DNA of 64,000 bases from Pseudomonas sp. GD03944 (GTDB lineage: Bacteria > Pseudomonadota > Gammaproteobacteria > Pseudomonadales > Pseudomonadaceae): assembly GCF_029839275.1 (NCBI RefSeq), contig NZ_JAOCAH010000001.1, forward strand, positions 372,001 through 436,000. The letters run 5' to 3'. Shown in pieces: positions 50,213 through 60,245 of this stretch. A program made the position numbers and the translations under genes. The notes under the pieces were generated by a model. The model was not told the DNA's origin. It made no database searches and saw nothing but the letters and a program-made list of their open reading frames with translations. Positions within the stretch are counted from its first letter, which is position 1, and the number at the start of each line of letters is the position of its first letter.

Positions 50213-52182
50213 GCTTGCGCTCCAGCCATGCCCAGCGCGTCACGCACGCGGGTGCGGACCTTCATCCGGTAGCGTTTGTCGGCGGCCGCCAGGAAGCCAC
50301 CCAGGCCCATCAGCAAGGCGCCCAGCCAGATCCAGCGAACGAACGGCTTGATGTGTACCCGCACGGCCCAGGCACCGTCTTCCAGCGGCTCACCCAGGGC
50401 GACGAACAGGTCGCGGGTGATACCAGCGTCGATGCCCGCTTCGGTCATCACCGCCTGCTGCACGGTGTACAGGCGCTTCTCGGGATGGAGCACGGCGATC
50501 TGCCGCTCGTCCTCGAAGATGCGAACGGTGCCTTTGTCCGAGGTGAAGTTCGGGCCTTCGTGATGGACCGCGCCTTCGAAGACGAAGCGGTAGCCGCCCA
50601 TCTCGACGGACTCGCCCGGCGCCATGCGCATGTCGCGCTCGAAGGTGCCGACGCTGGTCAGCACCACGCCCAGGGCGCAGACCGCCATGCCCAGGTGCGC
50701 CAGCTGCATGCCCCAGTAGCTGCGGGTCAGCGAGCGCAGGCCCTTGAGCAGGCCGGCATGGCGGGTCTTGTCGAGAATGTCGCGCACCCCGGCCAGGATC
50801 ACCCACGCCGACAGCAGCCAGACCGCCAGGACCGCCCAGTTGAAATCACCGACCAGGAAGGTCGCCACCACCGCCATCACCACACTGCCGATCAGCACCG
50901 GCGCCAGCATGCTCAGCAGCCATTTCACCGGCGTATCCTTCCAGCGCACCAGCACACCGACGGCGATCACCGCCATCAGCAGCGCCATCAGCGGGATGAA
51001 CAGGGCATTGAAGTAAGGCGGGCCAACCGACAGCTTGGCGCCCGTCAGTGCGTCGAGCACCAGCGGATAAAGGGTACCGAGCAGGATCATCGAGGCCGCC
51101 ACCACCAGCACCAGGTTGTTGACCAGCAGCAGCGTTTCCCGGGACCACAGGGCAAAGCCGACCTGGCTCTTGACCACCGGTGCCCGCAGCGCGAACAGCG
51201 CCAGCGAACCGCCGACCACCAGCAACAGGAAGGCCAGGATGAACACGCCACGCTCAGGGTCGCTGGCGAAGGCATGCACCGAAGTCAGCACGCCGGAGCG
51301 CACCAGGAAGGTTCCCAGCAGGCTCAGGGAGAAGGCGGCGATGGCCAGCAACACAGTCCAGCTCTTGAAGACGCCGCGCTTTTCCGTGACAGCCAGCGAA
51401 TGGATCAGCGCCGTGCCGACCAGCCAGGGCATGAACGAGGCGTTTTCCACCGGGTCCCAGAACCACCAGCCGCCCCAGCCCAGTTCGTAGTAGGCCCACC
51501 AGGAACCGAGGGCGATACCGATGCCGAGGAAGGCCCAGGCGACGATGGTCCACGGGCGCGACCAGCGTGCCCAGGCGGCGTCCAGGCGCCCGCCGAGCAA
51601 GGCGGCGATGGCGAAGGCAAAGGCCACGGAGAACCCGACGTAGCCCATGTAGAGCATCGGCGGATGGATGATCAGGCCGAAGTCCTGCAGCAGCGGGTTG
51701 AGGTCACGGCCATCGGCCGGGGTGTTCATCAACAGGCGCTCGAACGGGTTCGAGGTGACGATCAGGAACAGCAGGAAACCGATGCTGATCCAGCCCATCA
51801 CGCCCAGCACGCGGGCCAGCATCTCTTCCGGCAACTGGCGCGAGAACACCGACACGGCGAAGGTCCAGCCGGCCAGGATCAGCGCCCACAGCAGCAGCGA
51901 ACCTTCGTGGGCGCCCCACACGGCACTGAACTTGTAGTACCAGGGCAAGGCGGTGTTGGAGTTGTTGGCCACGTAGGCGACGGTGAAATCGTCCACCATG
52001 AAGGCGTAGGTCAGGCAGATGAAGGCGAACAGCAGGAAGGCGAACTGCCCCCAGGCGGCCGGCTGCGCCAGGCTCATCCACTGGCGATCGCCGCGCCAGG
52101 CGCCGATCAGCGGCAGGGTGGCCTGTACCAGGGTCAGGCACAGCGCCAGGATCATGGCCAGGTGGCCCAGTTCAGGAATCAT
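50209..52182 (-). CDS. ccmF: Cytochrome c heme lyase subunit CcmF
   Basis: CcmF attaches heme to apocytochrome c with CcmH and CcmI. The 657-residue polytopic protein has the tryptophan-rich WWD domain ([19 protein letters not shown] near 230-250). It overlaps ccmE and ccmG by four bases each. Confidence 0.96.
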   Translation of the reverse strand: MIPELGHLAMILALCLTLVQATLPLIGAWRGDRQWMSLAQPAAWGQFAFLLFAFICLTYAFMVDDFTVAYVANNSNTALPWYYKFSAVWGAHEGSLLLWALILAGWTFAVSVFSRQLPEEMLARVLGVMGWISIGFLLFLIVTSNPFERLLMNTPADGRDLNPLLQDFGLIIHPPMLYMGYVGFSVAFAFAIAALLGGRLDAAWARWSRPWTIVAWAFLGIGIALGSWWAYYELGWGGWWFWDPVENASFMPWLVGTALIHSLAVTEKRGVFKSWTVLLAIAAFSLSLLGTFLVRSGVLTSVHAFASDPERGVFILAFLLLVVGGSLALFALRAPVVKSQVGFALWSRETLLLVNNLVLVVAASMILLGTLYPLVLDALTGAKLSVGPPYFNALFIPLMALLMAVIAVGVLVRWKDTPVKWLLSMLAPVLIGSVVMAVVATFLVGDFNWAVLAVWLLSAWVILAGVRDILDKTRHAGLLKGLRSLTRSYWGMQLAHLGMAVCALGVVLTSVGTFERDMRMAPGESVEMGGYRFVFEGAVHHEGPNFTSDKGTVRIFEDERQIAVLHPEKRLYTVQQAVMTEAGIDAGITRDLFVALGEPLEDGAWAVRVHIKPFVRWIWLGALLMGLGGFLAAADKRYRMKVRTRVRDALGMAGAQA

Positions 52183-52646
52183 TTCGCGGCTCCCTGGGTG
52201 GCGGCATCATGCTGTTGCTTCATCCCGCTCTTCTCGAGCGCCTGCATCACTTCCGGTGGCATGTAGTTCTCGTCGTGCTTGGCCAGCACTTCATCGGCCA
52301 CCAGCACACCTTCGGCGTTCAGGCGACCGAGGGCGACGATGCCCTGCCCTTCGCGGAACAGGTCAGGCAGGATGCCGGCGAAGCGGATGGTCACGGACTT
52401 GGCACCGTCGGTGACCACAAAATCGGTTTCCAGGGAGCTGTTGGAGCGCTTGACCGAGCCTTCCTCGACGAGGCCACCGGCGCGGATACGGGTGTCCTGA
52501 GGGGCTTCGCCGTTGGCGATCTGGGTCGGTGTGTAGAACAGGTTGATGTTCTGCTGCAACGCGCTCAGGGCCAGGGCGACGGCAATGCCGACACCGGCGA
52601 GAATCGCCAGAATGATGTACAGGCGCTTCTTGCGGACAGGGTTCAC
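52179..52646 (-). CDS. ccmE: Periplasmic heme chaperone CcmE
   Basis: CcmE binds heme covalently through a histidine before handing it to CcmF. The 155-residue protein has an N-terminal helix (about 9-29), the OB-fold heme domain and H124 in [11 protein letters not shown] start at 52646 overlapping the ccmD stop. Confidence 0.96.
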   Translation of the reverse strand: MNPVRKKRLYIILAILAGVGIAVALALSALQQNINLFYTPTQIANGEAPQDTRIRAGGLVEEGSVKRSNSSLETDFVVTDGAKSVTIRFAGILPDLFREGQGIVALGRLNAEGVLVADEVLAKHDENYMPPEVMQALEKSGMKQQHDAATQGAAK

Positions 52647-52819
52647 TTCGACTCCTCCCGGCGCAAACGACGCGCCTCGTCTTGCAGATAACGGCGGCGC
52701 GCCAGGACCGGCAACGCGACATTCAGAACCAGGATCGCCAGGCTGATGCCATAGGACGACCAGACATAGGCACCGTGGGTGCCCATGGCGAAGAACTCGG
52801 ACAGCGAGGCGAAACTCAT
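52643..52819 (-). CDS. ccmD: Heme exporter protein CcmD
   Basis: This 58-residue single-helix membrane protein (helix about 19-40, charged tail) helps release holo-CcmE from the CcmABC complex. The longer in-frame opening upstream overlaps ccmC and is spurious; the ATG at 52819 gives the normal CcmD N-terminus [13 protein letters not shown]. Confidence 0.9.
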   Translation of the reverse strand: MSFASLSEFFAMGTHGAYVWSSYGISLAILVLNVALPVLARRRYLQDEARRLRREESK

Positions 52820-53571
52820 GCGGACCTCCCGACCTGGGCCTTGATCTCGGCCTTGGCCCAGCTGCTGCGGGCTTCGCGGCGGAGCACCTCGAGGCGCATG
52901 CGCAGCAACAGCACGGCGCCGAAGAAACAGTAGAAACCCAGCACCATGATCAGCAGCGGCAGCCACATTTCCATGGGCATGGCCGGTTTTTCGATGACGC
53001 TGAAGGTGGCGGGCTGGTGCAGGGTGTTCCACCATTCCACCGAGTATTTGATGATCGGGATGTTGATCACGCCGACGATCGCCAGCACGGCGCAGGCCTT
53101 GGCGGCGCTGTCGCGGTTGGTGATGGCCTGGGACAGGGCGATCACCCCGAAGTACAGGAAGAGCAGGATCAGCATCGAGGTCAGGCGCGCGTCCCAGACC
53201 CAGTAGGTGCCCCAGGTCGGCTTGCCCCAGATGGCGCCGGTCAGCAGGGCGATGGCGGTCATCCAGGCACCGATGGGGGCGGCCTGCTGCAAGACGACGT
53301 CGGCCAGTTTCATCTTCCAGACCAGGCCCACCACGCCGGCGACCGCCAGCATCACGTAGATCGACTGGGCGAGGAACGCAGCGGGAACGTGGATGTAGAT
53401 GATGCGGAAGCTGTTGCCCTGCTGGTAGTCCGGCGGCGCGAACGCCAGGCCCCAGACCAGGCCGACGGCGATCAGCAGCACAGCCGCGATGCTCAGCCAG
53501 GGCAGCCAGCGGCCGCTGATCTCATAGAACCACTTGGGCGAGCCCAGTTTGTGAAACCACGTCCAGTTCAT
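52816..53571 (-). CDS. ccmC: Heme-handling protein CcmC
   Basis: CcmC loads heme onto CcmE. The 251-residue protein has six helices and the [16 protein letters not shown]-type motif. The ATG at 53571 is preferred; a GTG five codons upstream sits too close to its possible ribosome site. Confidence 0.95.
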   Translation of the reverse strand: MNWTWFHKLGSPKWFYEISGRWLPWLSIAAVLLIAVGLVWGLAFAPPDYQQGNSFRIIYIHVPAAFLAQSIYVMLAVAGVVGLVWKMKLADVVLQQAAPIGAWMTAIALLTGAIWGKPTWGTYWVWDARLTSMLILLFLYFGVIALSQAITNRDSAAKACAVLAIVGVINIPIIKYSVEWWNTLHQPATFSVIEKPAMPMEMWLPLLIMVLGFYCFFGAVLLLRMRLEVLRREARSSWAKAEIKAQVGRSA

Positions 53572-53644
53572 CAGTCTACTCACCAATCTCCGGGGTAAGG
53601 ATCACACGCGGTGGCGCGACCGTCCCCGATAGCACGGTTATGGG

Positions 53645-54316
53645 TTACTCAGCGACGCTGATCGTCAGACCGGCGGCGATGGCAAAGGGTGTCAAGGTCA
53701 CCGCCAGCGCGGTGAGGCTGGCCAGCCACAACAAGTGACCGACCGCCGGCAATCCCTGCAGGCTGGCCTGTAGCGCCCCGCTGCCAAGGATCAGCACCGG
53801 GATGTACAGCGGCAGAATCAGCAGCGCCAGCAGCAAGCCGCCGCGCTTGAGGCCCACGGTCAGGGCCGCACCCACGGCGCCCAGCAGGCTCAACACCGGG
53901 GTTCCGAGCAGCAGCGACAGAAGCAGTATCGGCAGGCAGCGCCCGGGCAGACCCAGCATCAGGGCCAGCAACGGTGCCAACAGCACCAGGGCCAGCCCGG
54001 AAAACAGCCAGTGTGCCAGCACCTTGGCCAGAACCAGAAGAGGCAGGGGGTGCGGCGAAAGGACCCACTGCTCCAGGGAGCCATCCTCGAAATCACTGCG
54101 GAAAAGCCCGTCCAGCGAGAGCAGCACGGCCAATAGCGCCGCCACCCAGACCAGGCCCGGAGAAAGGGTTTGTAACAACTGGGTCTGCGGGCCGACCGCC
54201 AGGGGGAACAGGGCGATCACGATGGCGAAGAACACCAGCGGATTGGCCAGCTCGGCTGGACGGCGGAACAGCAGGCGTGCCTCGCGGGCAACCAGCAGGG
54301 TGAAAACACTACTCAT
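53645..54316 (-). CDS. ccmB: Heme exporter membrane subunit CcmB
   Basis: This 223-residue polytopic protein is the membrane part of the CcmAB ABC transporter that powers release of heme-loaded CcmE. It starts at ATG 54316, overlapping the ccmA stop by four bases. Confidence 0.95.
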   Translation of the reverse strand: MSSVFTLLVAREARLLFRRPAELANPLVFFAIVIALFPLAVGPQTQLLQTLSPGLVWVAALLAVLLSLDGLFRSDFEDGSLEQWVLSPHPLPLLVLAKVLAHWLFSGLALVLLAPLLALMLGLPGRCLPILLLSLLLGTPVLSLLGAVGAALTVGLKRGGLLLALLILPLYIPVLILGSGALQASLQGLPAVGHLLWLASLTALAVTLTPFAIAAGLTISVAE

Positions 54317-54948
54317 GGCTGGCGTTGCCCCAGGTCAAGCTCGCGGTAGCCGGCCGGTTTGACCGTCAGGGTGTGGTGCGTGGTCAGGACCACCAGGCCG
54401 CCCTGCTCGCAGTGCGCCGCCAGGTGGTTCTCCAGTTGCGCGACCGCCTGTTTGTCCAGCGCGGTGAAAGGCTCGTCGAGAATCCACAGCGAAGGGCCTT
54501 TGAGGTACAGGCGCGCCAGACCGACGCGGCGCTGTTGCCCGGCCGACAGGGTGTGGCACGGCACGTCCTCGAAACCGCGCAGGCCGACCGCCTCCAGCGC
54601 TGCCCAGATTTCCTCCCGGGAGGCCGGCTGGTGCAGGGCGCAGAGCCAGGCCAGGTTTTCTTCGGCGGTGAGCAGGCCCTTGATGCCCGCCGCATGGCCG
54701 ATCCACAGCAGGTTGCGCGTCAATTCGCCGCGCTGCCGGGCCAGGGGCTGGCCGTTGAGAAGAATTTCACCCGCGGTGGGTTGCATCAGCCCGGCCAGCA
54801 GGCGTAGAAGACTGGTCTTGCCACTGCCGTTGGGCCCTGCGATCTGCAACATCTCGCCGGCTGCCAGGCGCACGTCCAGGCGCTCGAACAGCATGCGCCA
54901 GTCCCGCTCGCAGGTGAGCGCGACGGCTTCGAGAAAAGGGCTGGTCAA
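54313..54948 (-). CDS. ccmA: Heme exporter ATPase CcmA
   Basis: This 211-residue ABC ATPase has Walker A GPNGSGKT (38-45), signature LSAGQQRR and Walker B LWILDEP. The start is a TTG at 54948, because the upstream ATG is out of frame and the N-terminus [11 protein letters not shown] is the conserved one. It is the first gene of the ccm operon. Confidence 0.94.
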   Translation of the reverse strand: MTSPFLEAVALTCERDWRMLFERLDVRLAAGEMLQIAGPNGSGKTSLLRLLAGLMQPTAGEILLNGQPLARQRGELTRNLLWIGHAAGIKGLLTAEENLAWLCALHQPASREEIWAALEAVGLRGFEDVPCHTLSAGQQRRVGLARLYLKGPSLWILDEPFTALDKQAVAQLENHLAAHCEQGGLVVLTTHHTLTVKPAGYRELDLGQRQP

Positions 54949-55038
54949 GGCATGGGTACCTAAAACGGTTCAAGTCGGCAGTGCCCCGGCCGCTATACTG
55001 ATGCACGTTGAATGCATAGCCGGCCCGGACGGGGCGGC

Positions 55039-55067
55039 ATTATACATGCCACGCCCTGCCCGTCGCA
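55039..55067 (-). promoter_or_regulatory. Probable ccm operon promoter
   Basis: Minus strand: a perfect TATAAT (55039-55044) with a weak TGCGAC -35 (55062-55067) 17 bases upstream, about 90 bases before ccmA. A rival TATACT at 54994-54999 on plus could drive the fliK-like gene. Confidence 0.55.
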
Positions 55068-55078
55068 GCGGGCTTTTT
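55058..55078 (+). terminator. Terminator-like hairpin in the fliK-like leader
   Basis: GCCCG-TCGCAG-CGGGC followed by TTTTT, 21 bases before the ATG at 55099. If it forms it would attenuate the downstream genes; it also overlaps the opposing ccm promoter. Confidence 0.5.
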
Positions 55079-55098
55079 CGACAGGTTGTAACCCGTCA

Positions 55099-56643
55099 AT
55101 GAGCGAAATCAGCAGTCCCCGCCCGCTTCCCCCCACCGCACCGAGCAGCCGCCCCAATGCGATGGCCGCCGACATGGCGGTGAAACTGCTGCAACCGATG
55201 CAGGGCCTGCTGGCCAGCGGCGAAACCGCCAGCGCCGAGGTGATCACCGCCAAGGAAGTGGCCCAGACGTTTCAGGTGCTGCTCAAACTGACCCTGGAAA
55301 ACGGCCGCCAGGCGACTTTGCAGGCCAGCAGCACCCGCCCCCTGGAGCAAGGCACCACCCTGGCGGTCACCGCCCTCTCGGACACGCGCCTGGCCATTGC
55401 CCTGCAACCCGGCGGCGACAAGGCGCTGACCAGTCTCGACCTGGACCAGTTTCCCGTCGGCACGCTGCTGCAGGGCAAGGTGATCGCCCGTGAGCAGATC
55501 GCCCAGGGCAAGGCCCAGGAAGCCGTGTACAAGGTGCTGGTCAACCTGCTGAACACCCCGCTGGCCGGCAGCAAACTGTCGCTGGAAACGCCGTTGCCAT
55601 TGCCCTTGGGCAGTCTGCTGAGCGCCCAGGTCCAGGGCAGCCAAGCCCTGGCCTTCCTGCCCCTGAGCGGGCGTATGGACCAGTTGGAGCTGACCCAGCA
55701 ACTCACCGCACAGCAGGGCCGCCAGGGCTCGCTGGAAGGCCTGTTCAAGGCCCTGCAGGGCATGCGCGGCCAGGAAGGCCTGCCGGAAGGACTGAAAGGC
55801 AGCATCGACCGCCTGTTCGCCGCCATGCCGACTGCCGACCAGCTGAGCTCCGGCAAGGGCCTCGGCCAGGCGCTGGAGAACAGCGGCCTGTTCCTCGAAA
55901 GCAAATTGCTCGGCGGCCAGGCCAGCGCCCTGCCCGCCGACCTCAAGGCCAACCTGCTGCGCCTGATCAGCCAGATACTGCCCAACCTGCCGGGCGGCAC
56001 GCCACTGGCATCGGCCAGCGCCAGCGCGTCGCTGGCACAGGCCCTGCCGGCATTCGCCCGCAACATGCTGGGCAACATCGGCCAGGCCGGCGCACGCCAG
56101 CAGGCCCTGAGCTTCCCGCTGCCCTCGCGCGTGCTGCAGAACATGGAAGAGGAAGCCGACCTCGAAGCGCTGCTGAAACTGGCCGCCGCCGCGATCTCGC
56201 GCCTGCAGACCCACCAGCTCTCCAGCCTGGCCCAGACCCAGGTCGGCCCGGACGGCAACCTGCTGACCACCTGGCAGCTGGAAGTGCCGATGCGCAACCA
56301 GCAGGAACTGGTGCCGCTGCAGGTGAAGATCCAGCACGACGAACCCCAGCAGACCAGCAAGAACGAACAGAAAGAAGCGGTCTGGCGCATCGAGATGGCC
56401 TTCGACCTCGACCCGCTGGGCCCGCTGCAGGTCCAGGCCCAACTGATGCGCGGCAGTCTCTCCAGCCAGCTGTGGGCGGAGCGCCGGGAAACCGCCAGCC
56501 TGATCGACAGCCAGCTGAGCAACCTGCGCGAGCGGCTCATTGCCGCCGGGCTGCAGGTCGGCGAACTGGCCTGCAGCCAGGGCACGCCGCCCCAGGGGCC
56601 GCGCACCTCACTCGAACAACGCTGGGTGGATGAAACCGCATGA
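55099..56643 (+). CDS. FliK-like flagellar hook-length control C-terminal domain protein
   Basis: This 514-residue protein has a C-terminal Flg_hook domain (about 390-480, with WRIEMAFDLDPLGPLQVQAQL) as found in FliK, after a long Ala/Gln/Leu-rich region. It is not the main fliK, which should lie in a fli operon. The ATG at 55099 follows the hairpin leader. It overlaps the FlhB-like gene by four bases, so the two proteins probably work together. Confidence 0.85.
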   Translation: MSEISSPRPLPPTAPSSRPNAMAADMAVKLLQPMQGLLASGETASAEVITAKEVAQTFQVLLKLTLENGRQATLQASSTRPLEQGTTLAVTALSDTRLAIALQPGGDKALTSLDLDQFPVGTLLQGKVIAREQIAQGKAQEAVYKVLVNLLNTPLAGSKLSLETPLPLPLGSLLSAQVQGSQALAFLPLSGRMDQLELTQQLTAQQGRQGSLEGLFKALQGMRGQEGLPEGLKGSIDRLFAAMPTADQLSSGKGLGQALENSGLFLESKLLGGQASALPADLKANLLRLISQILPNLPGGTPLASASASASLAQALPAFARNMLGNIGQAGARQQALSFPLPSRVLQNMEEEADLEALLKLAAAAISRLQTHQLSSLAQTQVGPDGNLLTTWQLEVPMRNQQELVPLQVKIQHDEPQQTSKNEQKEAVWRIEMAFDLDPLGPLQVQAQLMRGSLSSQLWAERRETASLIDSQLSNLRERLIAAGLQVGELACSQGTPPQGPRTSLEQRWVDETA

Positions 56644-56972
56644 GCAGGAAAGCCGCCCCCCGCCAGGCCATCGCCCTCAACTACGACGGCAAGAGTGCCC
56701 CCAGCCTCACGGCCAAGGGCGACGACGAACTGGCCGAAGCCATTCTCGCCATTGCGCGGGAGTACGAAGTGCCGATCTACGAAAACGCCGACCTGGTGCG
56801 CCTGCTGGCGCGCCTGGAGCTGGGCGAGGCGATCCCGGAACAGCTGTACCGCTGCATCGCCGAAATCATCGCGTTCGCCTGGTACCTCAAGGGCAAGTGC
56901 CCGCCGGGCTTCGAGCGGGGTGACCGTGACGTGACGCCGCCCCGCCCCCTGCTTACCGGCCCCCGGACGTAA
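56640..56972 (+). CDS. FlhB C-terminal-domain-like protein
   Basis: This 110-residue protein matches the cytoplasmic C-terminal part of FlhB/YscU-type export switch proteins after the NPTH cleavage site (ALNYDGKSAPSLTAKG ... IPEQLYRCIAEIIAFAWYLKG). It has no NPTH motif and no membrane domain, so it resembles a free FlhB-CC fragment. It may bind the export gate or the FliK-like protein. It overlaps the convergent rhodanese gene end by 20 bases. Confidence 0.87.
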   Translation: MSRKAAPRQAIALNYDGKSAPSLTAKGDDELAEAILAIAREYEVPIYENADLVRLLARLELGEAIPEQLYRCIAEIIAFAWYLKGKCPPGFERGDRDVTPPRPLLTGPRT

Positions 56973-57396
56973 ACGCCAGCGCCTGGGTCGCCTGCCCCTT
57001 GCCCAGGGGGTAATCGAGCAACTGCCAGGCGAAGTAGCCGCTGCGGAAGTAGAACACCTGCTGATAACCCCAGGTCACCGCCAGGTGCGATGCCAGCGCG
57101 CTGTGTGGGCAGACCTCGCTGTCGCAGTAGATCACCAGCGGGTACTCACGGGGCCAGTGCGGCTGCGCCAGGGCACTGAAGCGGTCGGCGAGGTCCAGGT
57201 GCACCGCCCCTTCCACATGCCCCCACTCCCACTCACGGGCAGAGCGTACGTCGACGAACAGCGCGCCGTAGTCGTAGAGAATCTTCGCCTGCCGGGCGTT
57301 GATGGTCATGGCCCCTTCCACCACCTGCGGCGCCTCCTGGGCCTGGGCCGTTGCGCCAAGCCAGATTCCCAACAGGAAAACCCAATGTGCGCGCAT
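56953..57396 (-). CDS. Periplasmic rhodanese-like protein
   Basis: This 147-residue protein has a signal peptide (about 1-20) and one rhodanese domain. The active-site loop reads YCDSEVCPHSA (C91, C96); the Arg that often closes this loop is absent and a second Cys is present. It may be a thiol or sulfur-handling protein rather than a classic thiosulfate sulfurtransferase. Substrate unknown. Confidence 0.82.
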   Translation of the reverse strand: MRAHWVFLLGIWLGATAQAQEAPQVVEGAMTINARQAKILYDYGALFVDVRSAREWEWGHVEGAVHLDLADRFSALAQPHWPREYPLVIYCDSEVCPHSALASHLAVTWGYQQVFYFRSGYFAWQLLDYPLGKGQATQALAFTSGGR

Positions 57397-57520
57397 GGCC
57401 AGCCCTCCGCGAAATACCCAGCTTGAGCTTAGGTAGTGCGGCGCGACGGACTAGGAACGAATGGGCGCGGCGAACACGCCGGTAAAAACCGCCAGCGCTA
57501 TGGACAGGTTGAAGGCAGGC

Positions 57521-57916
57521 TCAGCGCTTGGCCTGGTGCAGCTTGCTGACCAGCTCGGCCTCGGCCTTGGTCAGGCCGCAGGACTGGGTCAGGTCGTCGA
57601 CGCTGGCACCCAGGCCCACCAGGCGGGCCGCCTGGGTGAACGACAGGCTGCTGGGGTCACGCTGCTCCATCTGGGTCAGCTTGTCCGGCAGCGGCGCCAC
57701 GGTGCGCCGCAGCTCCTGGAGCTCTTCGCCCATGCGCACACTGCCGGTGAGGTAGGTGTCCAGGCGTCGGCTCAGGTCACGGATGCGCTGATCGCGTACG
57801 GCGTCACGCTCGGCCTGCAACTGCGCCGCATGGCGGAGTTGCGAAGCCAGCCAGACACAGGCGCCGACCAGCCCGAGGCAGATCAGCGCGAGTACGATCA
57901 GCACCACTTCGAGCAC
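57521..57916 (-). CDS. DUF2802 membrane protein of the chemotaxis cluster
   Basis: This 131-residue protein has one N-terminal transmembrane helix (about 4-26), a coiled-coil segment (about 30-85) and a conserved C-terminal QAARLVGLGASVDDL motif of DUF2802. The function is unknown. The GTG start at 57916 directly follows the cheW stop. This gene is a regular end member of Pseudomonas che clusters. Confidence 0.82.
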   Translation of the reverse strand: MLEVVLIVLALICLGLVGACVWLASQLRHAAQLQAERDAVRDQRIRDLSRRLDTYLTGSVRMGEELQELRRTVAPLPDKLTQMEQRDPSSLSFTQAARLVGLGASVDDLTQSCGLTKAEAELVSKLHQAKR

Positions 57917-58396
57917 TCAGATGTTCTCCAGCTCGGACCACTCTTCTTCGCTCATCATCTTGTCCAGTTCGACCAGAATCAGCAGCTCGCCGTTCTTGTT
58001 GCAGACGCCCTGGATGAACTTGGCGGATTCGTCGTTGCCGACGTTCGGCGCGGTTTCCACTTCGGATTGGCGCAGGTAGACCACTTCAGCCACGCTGTCG
58101 ACCAGGATGCCGACGACCTGCTTGTCCGCCTCGATGATCACGATGCGGGTGTTGTCGGTCACGTCGCTGGAGTCGAGGCCGAAACGCTGGCGGGTGTCGA
58201 TCACCGTCACCACGTTGCCACGCAGGTTGATGATACCCAGCACGTAGCTTGGCGCACCCGGCACCGGCGCGATCTCGGTGTAGCGCAACACTTCCTGGAC
58301 CTGCATCACGTTGATGCCGTAGGTCTCGTCGTCCAGACGGAAGGTCACCCACTGCAGAATCGGGTCTTCAGCGCCTTGTGCAGAACTTTTCTTCAT
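57917..58396 (-). CDS. cheW: Chemotaxis coupling protein CheW
   Basis: CheW links receptors to CheA. The 159-residue protein has the two-lobe CheW fold (LQWVTFRLDDETYGINVMQVQEVLRY, VLGIINLRGNVVTVID). ATG at 58396. A perfect 7-base stem-loop lies upstream, between parP and cheW. Confidence 0.95.
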   Translation of the reverse strand: MKKSSAQGAEDPILQWVTFRLDDETYGINVMQVQEVLRYTEIAPVPGAPSYVLGIINLRGNVVTVIDTRQRFGLDSSDVTDNTRIVIIEADKQVVGILVDSVAEVVYLRQSEVETAPNVGNDESAKFIQGVCNKNGELLILVELDKMMSEEEWSELENI

Positions 58397-58458
58397 GTCC
58401 CTAGCCTCGTCATTAGCCGCGCGGGCGGCGTGCGCGGATCAACCCGCTTGTCATCATC

Positions 58459-58476
58459 GACCGGGCCAACCCGGTC
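58459..58476 (-). repeat. Stem-loop between parP and cheW
   Basis: GACCGGG (58459-58465), loop CCAA, CCCGGTC (58470-58476). It may adjust expression between the two genes. No T-tract. Confidence 0.5.
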
Positions 58477-58485
58477 GTCATTCAA

Positions 58486-59316
58486 TCAGTGCAGCTGGCC
58501 GTTGACCATCCGCTTGGCGGCGCCACTGGCGATCAGCTCCGCCAGCGAAGCGACGTCCAGCAAGGCACACATGTGTTCGATCACCGTACCGGCCAGCCAT
58601 GGACGCTGGGTGCGCTGGGTGCGCCACTTGATCTCGCTGGGGTCCAGGCGGATGGAGCGGCTGACCTGGTGCACCGCCAGCCCCCACTCGTAGCCTTCCA
58701 CGGAAATCACGTACTGCAGGCCCTGGCGGAAATCTTCGCGGTAACGGTCCGGCATCACCCAGCGGGCGGTGTCCAGCACCTTCAGGTTACCGGCCTGGCT
58801 CGGCAGTATGCCGAGAAACCAGTCCGGCTGGCCAAATAATGGCGTCAGGTCCTGCCCCGCCAGCGGGTAGATCGAGCCCAGGCACACCAGCGGTACGGCC
58901 AGGGTCAGGCCGGCCACGTCGAACAGCAGGCACTCGAACGGCTCCTCGGCCCATTCCGGCCGGCCATCGAGGTGCAGGCGAGGTACGACCGGCTCCTGGG
59001 AGGCCGGGCGATGCACCTCGGCCAACGGTTCGATCAGGGCTACCGGTGCCACCAACTCCAGTGCCGTCGCCGGCTGCGTTTCAACGATCACCGGGGCGAC
59101 CACAGGCTCTGCCTCGACCCGCGCCTCGACCTGAACGGTCGGCATGAACACGGTTTCCAGGCGCGCATCACGCACCTGCTCCTCCAGCACGGCCGCTTCG
59201 AATTCATCCAGGCTGGTGGATTCCGCCAACTCGACCGCAGCGTCCTGCAGCAGGCCATCGAGATAGGACTGCAGGGCCAGTTGGGGACGGGTAGCGGTAG
59301 CGACAGAACGGCTCAT
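58486..59316 (-). CDS. parP: ParP-like CheW-domain protein
   Basis: This 276-residue protein has a disordered Pro/Glu/Val-rich N-terminal half (about 1-125) and a C-terminal CheW-like domain (about 130-270). In Vibrio and Pseudomonas a protein of this type (ParP) is encoded next to ParC and ties chemotaxis arrays to the cell pole. The ATG at 59316 is preferred over an upstream in-frame start. It lies downstream of parC. Confidence 0.82.
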   Translation of the reverse strand: MSRSVATATRPQLALQSYLDGLLQDAAVELAESTSLDEFEAAVLEEQVRDARLETVFMPTVQVEARVEAEPVVAPVIVETQPATALELVAPVALIEPLAEVHRPASQEPVVPRLHLDGRPEWAEEPFECLLFDVAGLTLAVPLVCLGSIYPLAGQDLTPLFGQPDWFLGILPSQAGNLKVLDTARWVMPDRYREDFRQGLQYVISVEGYEWGLAVHQVSRSIRLDPSEIKWRTQRTQRPWLAGTVIEHMCALLDVASLAELIASGAAKRMVNGQLH

Positions 59317-59338
59317 GGGTGGAATCCGCAAAATGGGT

Positions 59339-59362
59339 CTGTACAGCCTATCGGCTGCACAG
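59339..59362 (-). repeat. Stem-loop between parC and parP
   Basis: CTGTACAGCC-TATC-GGCTGCACAG, with one mismatch, 23 bases upstream of the parP ATG. Confidence 0.45.
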
Positions 59363-59403
59363 GGGACAGACTTGAGCGACAGCCTTCAGCATAGACGTTC
59401 ACC

Positions 59404-60192
59404 TCAGGCGACCTGTGCCGAAGGCTGCTGGGCCAGCAGGTGCTTGAGCAACGCGCGGTAGGCGATGGTACCGCGGCTATTGTTATCGAATTGCGACGGC
59501 GTGAGCCCGGCACGGCTGGCATCGCGCAGGCGCGTGTCGACCGGAATGTAGGCTTGCCAGAGGTGCTCGGGGTAACTGTTGCGCAGCACTTTGAGGGTGC
59601 TCATCGAGGCCTGGGTACGGCGGTCGAACAGCGTGGGCACGATGGTATAGGGCAAGGCCTGCTTGCGCGACCGGTTGATCATCGCCAGGGTGCTAACCAT
59701 GCGCTCCAGGCCCTTGACCGCGAGGAATTCGGTCTGCACCGGGATCACCAGCTGCTGGCTGGCGGCCAGGGCGTTGACCATCAGCACGCCCAGCAACGGC
59801 GGGCTGTCGATGATCGCGTGGTCGAAGTCCTGCCACAGCTGCGCGAGGCTCTTGGCGATCACCAGGCCCAAACCATTCTGTCCGGGGGACTGACGCTCCA
59901 GGGTGGCCAGCGCGGTGCTCGAGGGCAGCAGGGAAATCCGCTCGTGGCTGGTCGGCAGCAGCAGTTGCTGCGGCAGGCCCTGGGGCACGTTGCCCTGGTT
60001 CAGGAACAGGTCGAAGCAACTGCGCTCCAGCGAATCCGGGTCATGCCCGAAATAGCTGGTCATCGAGCCATGGGGATCGAGGTCGACCACGACCACCCGC
60101 TTGCCGGCATCCGCCAGCAGGCCCGCCAGTGCGATGGATGAAGTGGTTTTGCCGACTCCACCTTTTTGATTGGATACTGCCCAGACTCTCAT
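59404..60192 (-). CDS. parC: ParA-family ATPase (ParC type) for polar chemotaxis arrays
   Basis: This 262-residue Walker-type ATPase has the deviant Walker A KGGVGKT with K10 and K15. No ParB-like gene is adjacent; instead it sits between motD and parP, so it most likely positions chemotaxis clusters rather than segregating DNA. ATG at 60192, 53 bases after motD. Confidence 0.88.
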   Translation of the reverse strand: MRVWAVSNQKGGVGKTTSSIALAGLLADAGKRVVVVDLDPHGSMTSYFGHDPDSLERSCFDLFLNQGNVPQGLPQQLLLPTSHERISLLPSSTALATLERQSPGQNGLGLVIAKSLAQLWQDFDHAIIDSPPLLGVLMVNALAASQQLVIPVQTEFLAVKGLERMVSTLAMINRSRKQALPYTIVPTLFDRRTQASMSTLKVLRNSYPEHLWQAYIPVDTRLRDASRAGLTPSQFDNNSRGTIAYRALLKHLLAQQPSAQVA

Positions 60193-60245
60193 CTTCTTCG
60201 TCCTCCCGGCCCGGGCTCAGCCCGACCGAGACTTGGTGCCCGCCC

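Noticed and set aside
50215..52266. 683-codon frame antisense to ccmF
   Set aside because: His/Gln/Arg-rich composition typical of mirror frames. ccmF on the other strand is unambiguous.
59404..60192. Plasmid or chromosome partition locus
   Set aside because: The ParA-type ATPase has no ParB or parS nearby and sits between motD and a CheW-domain gene, so polar chemotaxis positioning is more likely.
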